Shown here: positions 23,987-33,308 of the stretch, piece by piece
Layout of the letters: each line of letters begins with the position of its first letter
Numbering within the stretch: position 1 is the first letter of the stretch
Assembly (NCBI RefSeq): GCF_015471405.1
Contig: NZ_BLVZ01000012.1
Coordinates: 159,761 to 223,760, forward strand
Source: Pseudomonas cichorii
GTDB lineage: Bacteria; Pseudomonadota; Gammaproteobacteria; Pseudomonadales; Pseudomonadaceae
DNA length: 64,000 nucleotides
Reading direction: 5' to 3'
Notes under the pieces: model-generated
The model's input: only the letters and a program-made list of their open reading frames with translations
What the model was told of the DNA's origin: nothing
Databases searched by the model: none
Position numbers and translations under genes: made by a program

Positions 23987-26900
23987 TCATATTAAAGTTC
24001 GGCTAAAAACATCGAATCGGATTGAGTTGACGTATTCTGCTGATGTGTTGCGCTCTCTAAATACTGTTTCGAAAATATAAAATTCTGAGCGTGTAGCCTC
24101 GTTGCTCAGGATGTCTCCGACAATAAATAGTGCTCGATCTTCAGGGTGGAGCTTTAGCCAGGCGAGTAGTTCGTCTATGATTTTAGCGCGTGGAATGCCA
24201 TTTTCCAGCTGTCTGCCTAGCCACTGATAACGATTCACGATTGTGCCAGGTTCGTTTAATAGGGCAAGGTCCAACGTTTGGGTGTGAACCGCTTTTTCGG
24301 AAGGTGGTTTTGGGGCGTATGGGTTTGAGTTAATGATGGGGTCAATGTATTTGGTGCGAAAATCTGTCAATCCGCCCTTGGTGCATTCATGAGCTAAAAG
24401 TACTAACTCGTTGTTGGTGAAATGGTTGAGGTAGGGCTTAATGTTATTCAGCGCTGTTTTCTGATTGTGGTTCGGGTTTTTTCTGTGCAAATATTTGAAT
24501 GAGCTTAGGCTGAAGTGTCTTAAAAGCTCGCATGGGTGTGGAGATGAGTCGAAAGAAGCTTGTGCCAGTTTTGCGCTTGCTGCGTCGCTCATTAAAAGCA
24601 GTATTTGTACAATCATTGGCTTGGATTTAAGGCTGGCCCAGCGTGGCTCCAACATGGAAGTGACTTTGTGTGGGTCTACGTTGTAAAGTGCCCTTGCGAG
24701 AGAAAACTCTAGATCTGAGAAGCTTTCTGGGCTTTCTGCTAACCTGTCTAGGAGTGGCGGAAGGGTATCCGTCAACTCTTCCGACCATAGATAACGCTCG
24801 ACTTGAAGCCAATAGACTGGGTCCTCTGGGACTTTGTTAACAAGCTCTGAAATGACAGATTGGTCTTTCATTCGTGCTCGTACCCACAATGCTCGCTCAT
24901 AAAGTGGACTTTCCGGACGAATCGTACGTGCAGTTTTGAGGTCACGGTCTTCAAGGGTTAATGCCCAAAAAGCGAATGCCTCCTGTCTGATACTCTCGAT
25001 CTCTTCAACGTTACATGCTATAGACATGAGTCGATCTTTAGATGCTATCGACATTTTTCTGCCTTTGTTTCGCCCTCCACGTTCCCAGTCAGACTTTAAG
25101 ATTCTAGGATCGATAAAGTTGGAGTTTTCTGCTGAGTAGCGTGCTAAGTGCTCTACTGCGTCTGGATGATCCACGGCCCTCAACATGTAAGTTATCGGCC
25201 ATCGAAGCTTTTCAGAACGCTTCGATCTGTAAATAAAGTATTGTATTGCTTTGCTAGGTGTGTACGTTATAAATGCCCATGCCACATTTTCAGCAGCAAT
25301 TCGCTCGGCTGGCTGTCCCATAGTTGAGTTGGTCTCGTCTGGGAGAGACTCCCAGGCATCGCAAATCGGCCCCAGAGTTATTTCTGAGTTGTCTCCGCTA
25401 CACCTGGCTGCGGCAAATATATATGAAGATAGACAGTCGATCTTACTGCGATCTTGGTCCCAGCATTCTTGAATCGATTCGGCAAGAGAGCTGCAGCCAA
25501 TATAGCCTGCGAGTCGCAAGGCTCCGACTTTGCTGTTAAAAACTTTTTCGTGGCAATGGCCTAATTCTCTTTTTATTGCTGGCAGAAGTTCGTCTCGGCA
25601 ACTATTAAGGACGGAGTTTGTAAGGTTTTGTATTGTGCTGCCCGCAGTGCCTAGCTCACAAAGCTGCAAAAGAGTAAAGCCTGCGCTGAAATTACCATTC
25701 TTAAAAGCTGCCGCAAGCAGGGGATGCCAAAAATAATCGTCTCTACCGAAAGAACTTACAAGCGACAGGACGTGCGTGGAGCTTACTTCGCTAAGTGTTC
25801 GGGCGATTGCGTATCTTTGGTTGGAAAAATCTGCGTCGTTAGAATGATAGTGTAGCCAATGGTATAACGCTTCGGCTGCGGTGTCAGCGTAGTCGCTATC
25901 AATTTCGGATGCAATACGCAATGCATGAGCTGCCGTTACAGGTGTAGAGTCCATTAGAATCAAAAGTCTGGATAATGGAAGTTTTATTTTAACTATCGCA
26001 TCTGCGGTTGCCTCTGAAAAGAATGGGTCGGTAACGTAGTGAGGGAATTCCTCCGAGCCAATTGCCTCAGTGATAGCTCCGCTGAGGAGTTTGTGCAGCA
26101 AACGATCATGCCTGAACTCTAAAATGCCGTCTGTGTTTGTGTTGTTTATGCGTAATAGGTTTCCTTCTAGAGATATTTTTGTTAAGAGGTTAATTGTGTC
26201 CCTGTTCGGGATCCATGAGGTGATCTGGCGCCAGTTAGGTGAAAGGACTCCGTGCTGTAGCATGGCGTGAAGTAAATTATTGATGGCGTGGATTAGTTCA
26301 ATCGGCATGCAGTGCGAACGGCTGGCGATGATTTTTATATGGTCTTCAATATATTGATTAATTACATCGGCAGGAGGTTCGGTAGATTTCATGTCGTAGA
26401 AGCCGATCAAAAATGGATCATGCCCGAGTCGATCTGCTAAAGTTTGGATGTGGAGCTCGTCGATTGATACGTGAGACCTGTCGGCACGTTTGGAGATCGC
26501 TTTGATCGCTTCGCTGGAAGTGTATTTTTCGACGTATATAAGGTCTACGTTTTCTAATGTGCGTTTTTTATCTTCGATCACATCAAGATACTGAGGCCAA
26601 ATAGGAAGAATGACTCGCCAAGATCGAGCGGTTGCACGAGTCCAGCCTAAAATTTTGTTTAGCAGTAACGCCGGAGTCTCTACGCGGTTCACATCTTCTA
26701 TCAGGATTGTTAGCGGCTCTTCTTTCATGCAAAGCAGTAGTGCTTTTCTGCCTGCTCCAGCTTCTAGGTCAGGTTCCTGGCGACGAAGCTCAGCTTCCAA
26801 AGCAATTTCAATACTGGCAGCGCCAAGTAAAAATTCCGATTTGAGTACAATGGCGGGCAGTCCATCAGTGATATAGGAATCTAAGGCAGTGGCGCAGGAG

Positions 26901-27616
26901 GTTGTTTTTCCCATTCCAGATGCTCCGACCACCAATGTGTCGGTACGTTCTAGGTTAAAGTTCTCACGTAGAATAGTTACTTCTACTGTGTCAAACGGAA
27001 GGTGGTCCTGCAAACTACGCCTTCCTATCTGAAGCAGAAGCTGACGGGACAGCAATTTCACGGGAGCGCCGAGATGGTTGCGTCTTATTATTTGACCCGT
27101 AGGGTCCGTGTCTAAGAAATGGGCGATTCTAGAAACACTCCAGATATCAAGATGGATTCCAGTTGATTTCGCTAAGCTTTCTACCGATGATCGTAAATCC
27201 ACCGATGGTTCACAGTTGGTGGTCAAGGCATATGTGACAGCGAGCTCTGGGTGCTCTTCACGGAGTTTTCGAATCTCAGAAATCCCTTTAACTAAGTCTC
27301 CGGCAGGCTTGGTTGGCTTACTCCCAGGATTTTTAGGTATGACTCTGGCAGGGTCATGGAGCCATTTGCCCTTCAAATCGTTTTGCTCCGTGGTGTGTGC
27401 AGCGCAAACAAACCGGGGCGGGGACTCCATTAGTAGCCAGCCTACATTATCAAAGGGGGCTTTCACGGTCTTGCCGCCAGGTTTCACGCCGGGATGGGAC
27501 AGATTTCCGTAAACCATTGGGGACGCAGCTCGAAGTACGGCTGCGGCTAAACGCTCAAAGGCCGCGGCATCGTTCATCTGGGATAAACTACGCTCAGTAT
27601 CAGAACTCATTTCCAT
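23987..27616 (-). CDS. STAND-like P-loop NTPase with putative nuclease N-terminus, defence protein
   Basis: The protein has 1209 residues. The N-terminal ~210 residues look like a restriction-endonuclease-type fold: VKPGGKTVKAPFDNVGW (44-60) with a candidate acidic residue, then FVCAAHTT and KGKWL, and a TTN/IWSVSRI strand-helix end. I cannot fix the catalytic residues. Walker A GASGMGKT is at 231-238 and Walker B ILIEDVN at 304-310, so this is a STAND-type NTPase; the remaining ~850 residues are helical and repeat-like. Its base composition is clearly lower in GC than the flanks, indicating separate transfer. No good ribosome site is seen before ATG 27616; ATG 27610 is an alternative. It is convergent with the XRE-STAND gene. 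Antiphage sensing is inferred from architecture and neighbours. Confidence 0.7.
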   Translation of the reverse strand: MEMSSDTERSLSQMNDAAAFERLAAAVLRAASPMVYGNLSHPGVKPGGKTVKAPFDNVGWLLMESPPRFVCAAHTTEQNDLKGKWLHDPARVIPKNPGSKPTKPAGDLVKGISEIRKLREEHPELAVTYALTTNCEPSVDLRSSVESLAKSTGIHLDIWSVSRIAHFLDTDPTGQIIRRNHLGAPVKLLSRQLLLQIGRRSLQDHLPFDTVEVTILRENFNLERTDTLVVGASGMGKTTSCATALDSYITDGLPAIVLKSEFLLGAASIEIALEAELRRQEPDLEAGAGRKALLLCMKEEPLTILIEDVNRVETPALLLNKILGWTRATARSWRVILPIWPQYLDVIEDKKRTLENVDLIYVEKYTSSEAIKAISKRADRSHVSIDELHIQTLADRLGHDPFLIGFYDMKSTEPPADVINQYIEDHIKIIASRSHCMPIELIHAINNLLHAMLQHGVLSPNWRQITSWIPNRDTINLLTKISLEGNLLRINNTNTDGILEFRHDRLLHKLLSGAITEAIGSEEFPHYVTDPFFSEATADAIVKIKLPLSRLLILMDSTPVTAAHALRIASEIDSDYADTAAEALYHWLHYHSNDADFSNQRYAIARTLSEVSSTHVLSLVSSFGRDDYFWHPLLAAAFKNGNFSAGFTLLQLCELGTAGSTIQNLTNSVLNSCRDELLPAIKRELGHCHEKVFNSKVGALRLAGYIGCSSLAESIQECWDQDRSKIDCLSSYIFAAARCSGDNSEITLGPICDAWESLPDETNSTMGQPAERIAAENVAWAFITYTPSKAIQYFIYRSKRSEKLRWPITYMLRAVDHPDAVEHLARYSAENSNFIDPRILKSDWERGGRNKGRKMSIASKDRLMSIACNVEEIESIRQEAFAFWALTLEDRDLKTARTIRPESPLYERALWVRARMKDQSVISELVNKVPEDPVYWLQVERYLWSEELTDTLPPLLDRLAESPESFSDLEFSLARALYNVDPHKVTSMLEPRWASLKSKPMIVQILLLMSDAASAKLAQASFDSSPHPCELLRHFSLSSFKYLHRKNPNHNQKTALNNIKPYLNHFTNNELVLLAHECTKGGLTDFRTKYIDPIINSNPYAPKPPSEKAVHTQTLDLALLNEPGTIVNRYQWLGRQLENGIPRAKIIDELLAWLKLHPEDRALFIVGDILSNEATRSEFYIFETVFRERNTSAEYVNSIRFDVFSRTLI

Positions 27617-27680
27617 ATGTTAAACACCGTGAAAAAAGAAACATTTGACGTCCAAGCTAGACGCACGATATCGCTACCAG

Positions 27681-28409
27681 TCAGAGGTACTTCTTGAACG
27701 TTGCAGTCGTGATCTCCACCATGCATCCAAGTAATGCAGCACACGGCAGCAGCACCCATGTGGGATTCAACGAGCAAGGTAGGGAAAGGTAAATCACCCA
27801 TGGACTCACCATCAATGGCAACAGTGCGCGTTTTGCTCGATGTTAGACAAAGCTGCTTTCTCGACCAGCTCCAAATTTACGCAGGTCACGTCGCATCAAA
27901 CCGTCGACGGCACCGGTGATCACCGCAATTAGGAACAGAGGCATAGCCAGAGTCAGCACCGCCAAGCGCACCACAAAAGTGAAGATCGTGAATAGGGCTG
28001 CCAGCAAGTAGTCCTGCATCACAACGTAGGCCTGCGCGAACTGCCCCTGCAGTGACGCTTCTCGACTGAGCAGTTTCAGCTGGGTGTCCGATTTCGCCCA
28101 TCCAGAGCGCACCACGACCCAATCGTTCAGGTGTTCGAGTACCTTGGCGGTCGCTTGCGCGGGTTCTTGCACAAGCAGTGAATTCTTGAAATGGCCACTG
28201 AGTCAACCCAGCTCACTCAGCCACATGGCATGGCTGTGATGCCAGCCCTGCTCGGGCCAGAACCACAGCATTCCCACGAACTCCAGCACGATGGAAAACA
28301 TCAGCGAAGCGAACAGCAGGCCGAGTAGCCGCAGACACAGCCCGAGCATGCCGAAGATGAGCCCCGGACTTCGCTGTGGAGGAGGCGGGCTGGCTGGGGT
28401 GGTCGACAT
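27681..28409 (-). pseudogene. Integrating conjugative element membrane protein (DUF4400/TIGR03747 type), two in-frame stops
   Basis: The frame runs 243 codons from ATG 28409 to TGA 27681 without any indel, but is broken by TGA at 28203-28205 (where a Trp is expected after SELG) and by TAA at 27843-27845 (where a Tyr is expected after ESSFV). The pieces MFSIVLEFVGMLWFWPEQGW, VLEHLNDWVVVRSGW and LLAALFTIFTFVVRLAVLTL match, from memory, the membrane protein that follows traD in Pseudomonas conjugative elements. Two point mutations and no frameshift suggest fairly recent decay. It shows that part of an ICE transfer region was here. Confidence 0.8.
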
Positions 28410-28534
28410 ACGGGCTCCAGAGTATCCGGTTGCTCACTGCGTGCTCATTATAGGAGCGTCTGCGCCCTGGTGGAGGCATTTCGGGATCGAAATCGACCGT
28501 CGGAGCACCGCTGGTGCTGCTCCACCAACCTTGG

Positions 28535-28716
28535 TTAGTTGATTTCCCGCCACCGAACAGGAGTAGCAGGGTCAAGGTGTAGCCTGCGCATAGTGGCGAT
28601 CTGGGGAAAGTCCTCCTTGACCGAGAGTAACGCAGCTTCCGCCTCCGCAACCTGATTGGCCTGACGGTATCGCTCGACCAGGGAAAGGCCCAAAAGAGGC
28701 TTCCACGAGAGTGGGG
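28535..28716 (-). pseudogene. C-terminal fragment of an unidentified gene, cut off at the CRISPR repeat
   Basis: About 60 sense codons with normal Pseudomonas codon use end at TAA 28535-28537: the stretch includes WKPLLGLSLVERYRQANQ, EAEAALLSVKEDFPQ and LDPATPVRWREIN. There is no start. Upstream, the frame runs into the CRISPR repeat, so the gene was truncated by the event that placed the repeat. I do not recognise the family. It may be a second piece of the conjugative element. Confidence 0.4.
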
Positions 28717-28804
28717 AGCCACTGCCGTATAGGCAGCTCAGAAATTACTGTTGATGTCAGCAAGGATCTGTTGAGAATTCACTACCGTACAGGCAGCGGG
28801 ACCT
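28717..28804 (+). CRISPR. Relic of a type I-F CRISPR array: one repeat, one 32-bp spacer, one degenerate repeat
   Basis: Repeat 1 (28717-28744) contains CACTGCCGTATAGGCAGC and then TCAGAAA, 25 bases that differ at one position from the type I-F repeat as I remember it; its first three bases are lost. Repeat 2 (28777-28804) has TTCACTACCGTACAGGCAGC and then diverges, as terminal repeats do. The spacer between them (28745-28776) is exactly 32 bp, the type I-F length. No cas genes are found. The leader side is missing, joined directly to a gene fragment. Confidence 0.75.
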
Positions 28805-28993
28805 TGGTCAGGCTTGGTATAGAGCTTTATGGTGAGCAGGTTTGTTCCGTTAGATTGTTATTCCTGTGATACTGAATGGCCATATTTCGCCTCACCGGTT
28901 GTCGCCAAACACTTTGATGATGCCGGCAGTTCATTGCTGTCTGCTTAGCTCGGAAGAGGGACGACGTAGCCATAAACGACTAAAGGACACTAT

Positions 28994-31900
28994 ATGAGCT
29001 TGGATAGCCATCCTGCCAAGGCCATGCCATCGAACAATACCGCCACGGGCAGCAACGCAAGCTCCTCGGCGGGAGCCGTCGCTGCACTAGCAGGCTATGA
29101 CTATCAGCTCAATGTATCGGAGCTGGCGGCTCTTCGGCTGCTGCTGATTACTAAATCTGCCACGAGCCTGACTTTGGAACCTGCCAATGAAGAGGATCTG
29201 GAGGCTGATTTAGAACCCTTTGAACCGAGTCCGGTAGTCCCTAAGGCATCCTTGGCCAGCGGGTACAAGTTGGTCATGCAGGTGAAGTTTTGTTCGGGTG
29301 ATCCTTGGTCGGTTGCGGACTTCACCAGCCTGCTCAACCACGGTAAAAAACGACGGCCTGCCAAGCATCACCTTGATGATCCCGACACCCATTTCCTGCT
29401 GGTGACCAACGCAGACGCGACAGGTGTTACTCGCGATCTGCTCGTCTCGGATTTTGAGGAAAAACCCGATCCGGCTTCGTTTCCACCCTCACTCAGACAG
29501 ACACTGACGAAGACCCCAGAGGGTCGTGTAGCCATCTGGGGAGGACTTACTAACGAGCTCATAGAGTTCAAGATCAGGGAGATCCTGTCTGACTTGCTGC
29601 GCATTCCTCACTCTCGCCTGAAGGCGTGTCGTGAGAAGCTGAGGTCAGAGTCACTCCGTCGCATGCGTGGCACAGGCCCTGGGGTCTGGACTCGCGATGA
29701 ACTACTGGCCATCGTACGTGAGCATGGGGGCTTTCTGGCGAGTGCGGCGGAGCTGGACGCGTTTGTCGAACCCTCTAATTTTGAGGCGATGCTGTCCCAC
29801 TTTCGTAAGCAAGGCGCCATTGTCATTACCGGTCCTTCCGGGACGGGCAAGACACTTGCTGCACTTGCGCTGTGTGAGCGGGCCCGGTTAGCGGCGCCAG
29901 GCCTTGATGTCGTCACGGTGAATCCTGCCGAAGGTCCGTCAGTTACAAGACGCCTGGTCAATTCAGGTCCCACATTATTTTACCTGGAGGACCCCTGGGG
30001 GCAGTACAGCCTCAGATCGGGTTCTGAGAGTTGGACGGAGCAATTGCCCAAGTTGCTACCTGGTGCACGCGCTGGCAACCAGTACGTGGTCACGTCACGT
30101 GCTGATGTAATGAGGGAGGCTGAGGCGGAGCGGGGTCTTAAACTATGGTCAATGGAACTCAATGCTGATCACTACAGCGACGGCCAACTGGCTAAAATCT
30201 ATGAGAAACGCATGGCCGCGATCGCCACGCCCCTGCAGCCCAAAGCTCTGGAATTCAAGCGCGAAGTGCTCGCAGCCTTGGAGACGCCACTGGAGCTGGA
30301 TCTGTTTTTCACGAACCTCTCTGAAGGTCCTGAGGCCGGCGAGCCGGATTATGCTTTTCTAAGCCGCCTACTAGACCTAGCTCATCGCGATGCGGTCGAG
30401 GGTGTTGTCGTCAAGTACCTGAAAGCGGTAGACCAAATAGGGCTGTCGGCTGTGGTGTGGGGGCTGGTGGCGGCGCGTGGTCATTTCGATCGAGAACAAC
30501 TGAGTGCTGTCCTGCGCCGATTGCGCCGCATTGATCCTCCCTTGGGAGCGCAATTGGACGGTGCTGTTGATCGGATGATTGCAGCTCGACATTTACGCCA
30601 GCCCAACCGTAAGGTCACCTTCTCCCATACGAGCGTTCGCGCAGGCTTTGCGACGTTTCTCAAAAAAAACTGGTCCTGCAGTGAAAGCGCTCTCAATGCG
30701 CTTTTATCAGCCCTGGTTTCATTGACCGGCGACCAGCGTGACTGGGGATTGGAGACCGCTGCACGTGTCTTGAGTAAGGCGCTCAGTTTCAGTGAGGATC
30801 TGACGGACAGTTATGACGTGTTTGCAGTGGATCATGCCAGTCAAGTCGCGATTGATGAATGGCTTGATGAGTCGCTTTTCGATCCTCGCTCTGAGCTTAT
30901 GCCTCTGCTAGAGCTCGCTGCTGATATCGGATCCGTCGACTCCATCCCTTCAGAGGTTGCCCGCTGGATAACCAAGGGGCGAAGGAGAGGCGGGGGCTTC
31001 TTCATTGATGGTTGGGCGCCGCCAACGTTTAGCGACAAGTGGTACGACCGTGTGTGCGCCGATCCTCGCTCGGCGGTGATCGTGGAACGTTTCGTCCGCA
31101 AGTATCTGTCACAAGATTTCGGAGAGTACAGTCGGCACTTCGTGCCTCAGCTTGATCGGATCGCCCCTGGGTTGGCGCCGGCTTTTATCGAGGTGGCGCA
31201 TACCCTAGTCGGTACCCCCTTCCATTCAAATGCTCATGTGATTGCCGCGGGAGCTATAAGGGACTTGCCGGGATACGAGGCCGTGTTAGCCGAAGCCTTG
31301 GCAGAGCTTGAGGCGCTACGGTTGCCAAACCCGCGAAATGTCAAAGAGTGGAGAGCCATTGAAGACGGTGAGCACGACATTACGTATGAGGAATGGTACT
31401 ACTCTCGACCAGATGATGAAGGTGAGGCTTCACGCATTCTTGTTGCGACTTACGTTTCAACTAAGCGCTCCTCGGGATACTGGCAGCACCTTGCCAATCA
31501 TCATCATGCCAAAAGCTTGGTCAACGAGTGGGCGCGCAACATTCAAGACTCTAGGCTTAAAACCGGCGAGGATGAGCTACTCAGCATTTTGAACATTGCC
31601 TTGGGCAGTAACAGTGAGGATCTCGCGTGGAGAGTTGCTCACAAGCGTTGGTACCCTTCGCTGGAAAAACCGTTACTGGATCGAATGCTTTCCTTGCCTG
31701 AGGATGAAGACCTTCGCAATTCGCTCATGCTCTGTGCTTACACTGTCGCTCCCGCAGTCCTGGTTGAATGCTTCAAGGCACTCACGAGTTCACCGGTGGC
31801 CTTCATTCACCTTTTGGTGGACTTCAGCGTGGTGGTGAAGGAGGAGGAGGGCAGTCTTTTTGACCTGCGTTTTCTCCCTATTGAGGCCACGGAAATCCTG

Positions 31901-33001
31901 GGTGCTCTTTGTGCTACGGGCCCCTCAAAAGGTGTTGGAGGTCCGGCGCTGTCTTTGCTGGAGTCTGCTGCGTCAGATTGTTCATTGACCGTTCTGGCTC
32001 AGATTGTGCCGATCATGATTGCGAGTGGCGGTGTGCCGACGAGTACCATCGAGCGTTGGCTGGATGAAAGCACAGAGGCTGCGAGCGCACTCGCAGCGGC
32101 GCAAGCGGCAATAGCAATAGACAGTGAGCCGCTCGTCTGGCGTGCCTTGAGTCATCGCCGTGCTGACGCCCGCTGTGCGGCACTTGAATACCTGGCACCT
32201 AGGCTACCGGATCCGTTGCCCCCTCAGTTTCTCGATCTGAAGAGTGATCGAGGAAGCCGAGTGCGCCTTGCACTCGTTAACGAGTTGAGCAACCGACCAC
32301 ATGCAGACCATTTACCGGTCTTGATGGCAATGTCGAAAGATCGCTACTCAGAAGCTAATGCAGCCTATGACGAGCCAACCTTTTACCGGATTGCACGCGA
32401 GGCAGTGAATGCGCTTGAGGGGTACGGGGAGCTGTCTTATGAGCATGGAAGGCAGCTTATCGACTTGGCGAGAGCGACCGAAGATCGCACCTTGCGCCGT
32501 ATTGCACTCACAACCGCTGCCAGCCTGTGTGAGGCCGAAATCCGCCAGCAGATTTGGGCCATATTGAAGAATAAGGACCTACTGCCGTGGGCCCGTGCCG
32601 ACGCCACAGAGGCATTGGCTTTGGCGCCTTTTGTTGAAGCAGACATTCTGAGTAAGATCACCCCCAAGCGGTTGATGAGTGTGTCTGCAACATTAGCTGC
32701 TTCACTCACGGCCTTGGTGAGCCGGCATTTTCCTGTCGCTGAGGCTGCCACCTTCCTTGAGCAGATTGGGAAGTCTCAGACACACCGAGCCTTACTGCTG
32801 CTGGGCGTCTACGAGCTGGAAAGTCGTGATCTTGCAGTGGCTATGGGGCTTCTTGATCTACTGGATGATGGTCACCCGGCTCGCAAACTACTTGATGACG
32901 ACGGCACACTCTTACCGTCTAACGTGCTCGATGACCTTGGCGATGTCAGAATTCGCAAGCTGGTAGGGGAGTGGCTGAAGGATCGTATTGAGGAAAATTA
33001 A
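28994..33001 (+). CDS. DUF4297/Cap4-like nuclease - STAND NTPase fusion, Avs-like defence protein
   Basis: The protein has 1335 residues. N-terminal residues ~25-215 fit the DUF4297/Cap4 PD-(D/E)xK type: GYDYQ at 34-38, EEDLE at 66-70 and QVKF at 96-99. An NTPase domain of the nSTAND3 kind follows with Walker A GPSGTGKT (280-287) and Walker B FYLEDPWG (~329-336). The last ~800 residues are helical repeats, the putative phage-protein sensor. This is the layout of AVAST type 3 proteins (nuclease-STAND), which cut DNA after recognising a phage component. The start at 28994 has AAAGGA 8 bases upstream. It is followed by a NERD helicase in the same direction after 307 bp. Function is inferred from architecture. 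Confidence 0.8.
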   Translation: MSLDSHPAKAMPSNNTATGSNASSSAGAVAALAGYDYQLNVSELAALRLLLITKSATSLTLEPANEEDLEADLEPFEPSPVVPKASLASGYKLVMQVKFCSGDPWSVADFTSLLNHGKKRRPAKHHLDDPDTHFLLVTNADATGVTRDLLVSDFEEKPDPASFPPSLRQTLTKTPEGRVAIWGGLTNELIEFKIREILSDLLRIPHSRLKACREKLRSESLRRMRGTGPGVWTRDELLAIVREHGGFLASAAELDAFVEPSNFEAMLSHFRKQGAIVITGPSGTGKTLAALALCERARLAAPGLDVVTVNPAEGPSVTRRLVNSGPTLFYLEDPWGQYSLRSGSESWTEQLPKLLPGARAGNQYVVTSRADVMREAEAERGLKLWSMELNADHYSDGQLAKIYEKRMAAIATPLQPKALEFKREVLAALETPLELDLFFTNLSEGPEAGEPDYAFLSRLLDLAHRDAVEGVVVKYLKAVDQIGLSAVVWGLVAARGHFDREQLSAVLRRLRRIDPPLGAQLDGAVDRMIAARHLRQPNRKVTFSHTSVRAGFATFLKKNWSCSESALNALLSALVSLTGDQRDWGLETAARVLSKALSFSEDLTDSYDVFAVDHASQVAIDEWLDESLFDPRSELMPLLELAADIGSVDSIPSEVARWITKGRRRGGGFFIDGWAPPTFSDKWYDRVCADPRSAVIVERFVRKYLSQDFGEYSRHFVPQLDRIAPGLAPAFIEVAHTLVGTPFHSNAHVIAAGAIRDLPGYEAVLAEALAELEALRLPNPRNVKEWRAIEDGEHDITYEEWYYSRPDDEGEASRILVATYVSTKRSSGYWQHLANHHHAKSLVNEWARNIQDSRLKTGEDELLSILNIALGSNSEDLAWRVAHKRWYPSLEKPLLDRMLSLPEDEDLRNSLMLCAYTVAPAVLVECFKALTSSPVAFIHLLVDFSVVVKEEEGSLFDLRFLPIEATEILGALCATGPSKGVGGPALSLLESAASDCSLTVLAQIVPIMIASGGVPTSTIERWLDESTEAASALAAAQAAIAIDSEPLVWRALSHRRADARCAALEYLAPRLPDPLPPQFLDLKSDRGSRVRLALVNELSNRPHADHLPVLMAMSKDRYSEANAAYDEPTFYRIAREAVNALEGYGELSYEHGRQLIDLARATEDRTLRRIALTTAASLCEAEIRQQIWAILKNKDLLPWARADATEALALAPFVEADILSKITPKRLMSVSATLAASLTALVSRHFPVAEAATFLEQIGKSQTHRALLLLGVYELESRDLAVAMGLLDLLDDGHPARKLLDDDGTLLPSNVLDDLGDVRIRKLVGEWLKDRIEEN

Positions 33002-33308
33002 TCTTACGTCAAATGTGTCGGGTGCTAGATCGCTCAGCGGTTCACTGAATCGATTTCTCCACCCGTTACAACCTTGATTACGACGTTGTCTTGTCGATTT
33101 GCAACCAGTCACCAACGTGCTCGATAGCGAATCCATTTCCCGAACGATGAACCCCTAGGTGGGTAGGGTACAACTTGACTATCGATTCGGTAATTTCCGC
33201 CCGGTCTGGGCTGATCGGAGCGGTACCATTGATAGGTTGGTGGATGAGAGGACACGGGTGCATCCAGTGCCTTACTATGCCCCAACTGACATAGCGTTTC
33301 TTCCATTC
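33002..33308. other. Gap before the NERD helicase
   Basis: The 307-bp gap is partly open in the helicase frame from GTG 33159. I see no terminator or repeat. If the gene starts at 33159, half of this gap is coding. Confidence 0.4.

Larger units (their letters stand above)
28410..28993. other. Gap with gene fragment and CRISPR relic
   Basis: From the left: an unassigned open stretch upstream of the ICE pseudogene; the C-terminal end of a leftward protein of unknown family (28535-28716); a type I-F CRISPR relic (28717-28804); then about 190 bp with nothing recognised before the next STAND gene. I see no clear promoter, and only a weak ribosome site AAAGGA before 28994. Confidence 0.5.

Noticed and set aside
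28213..28722. 169-codon ORF overlapping the ICE pseudogene in another frame
   Set aside because: Its second half is antisense-like low-complexity sequence in the wrong frame of the ICE gene; the ICE frame is conserved over 243 codons apart from two stops.
28717..28804. A functional CRISPR-Cas system
   Set aside because: Only one spacer, a truncated first repeat, a degenerate second repeat, no leader and no cas genes. It is a relic.
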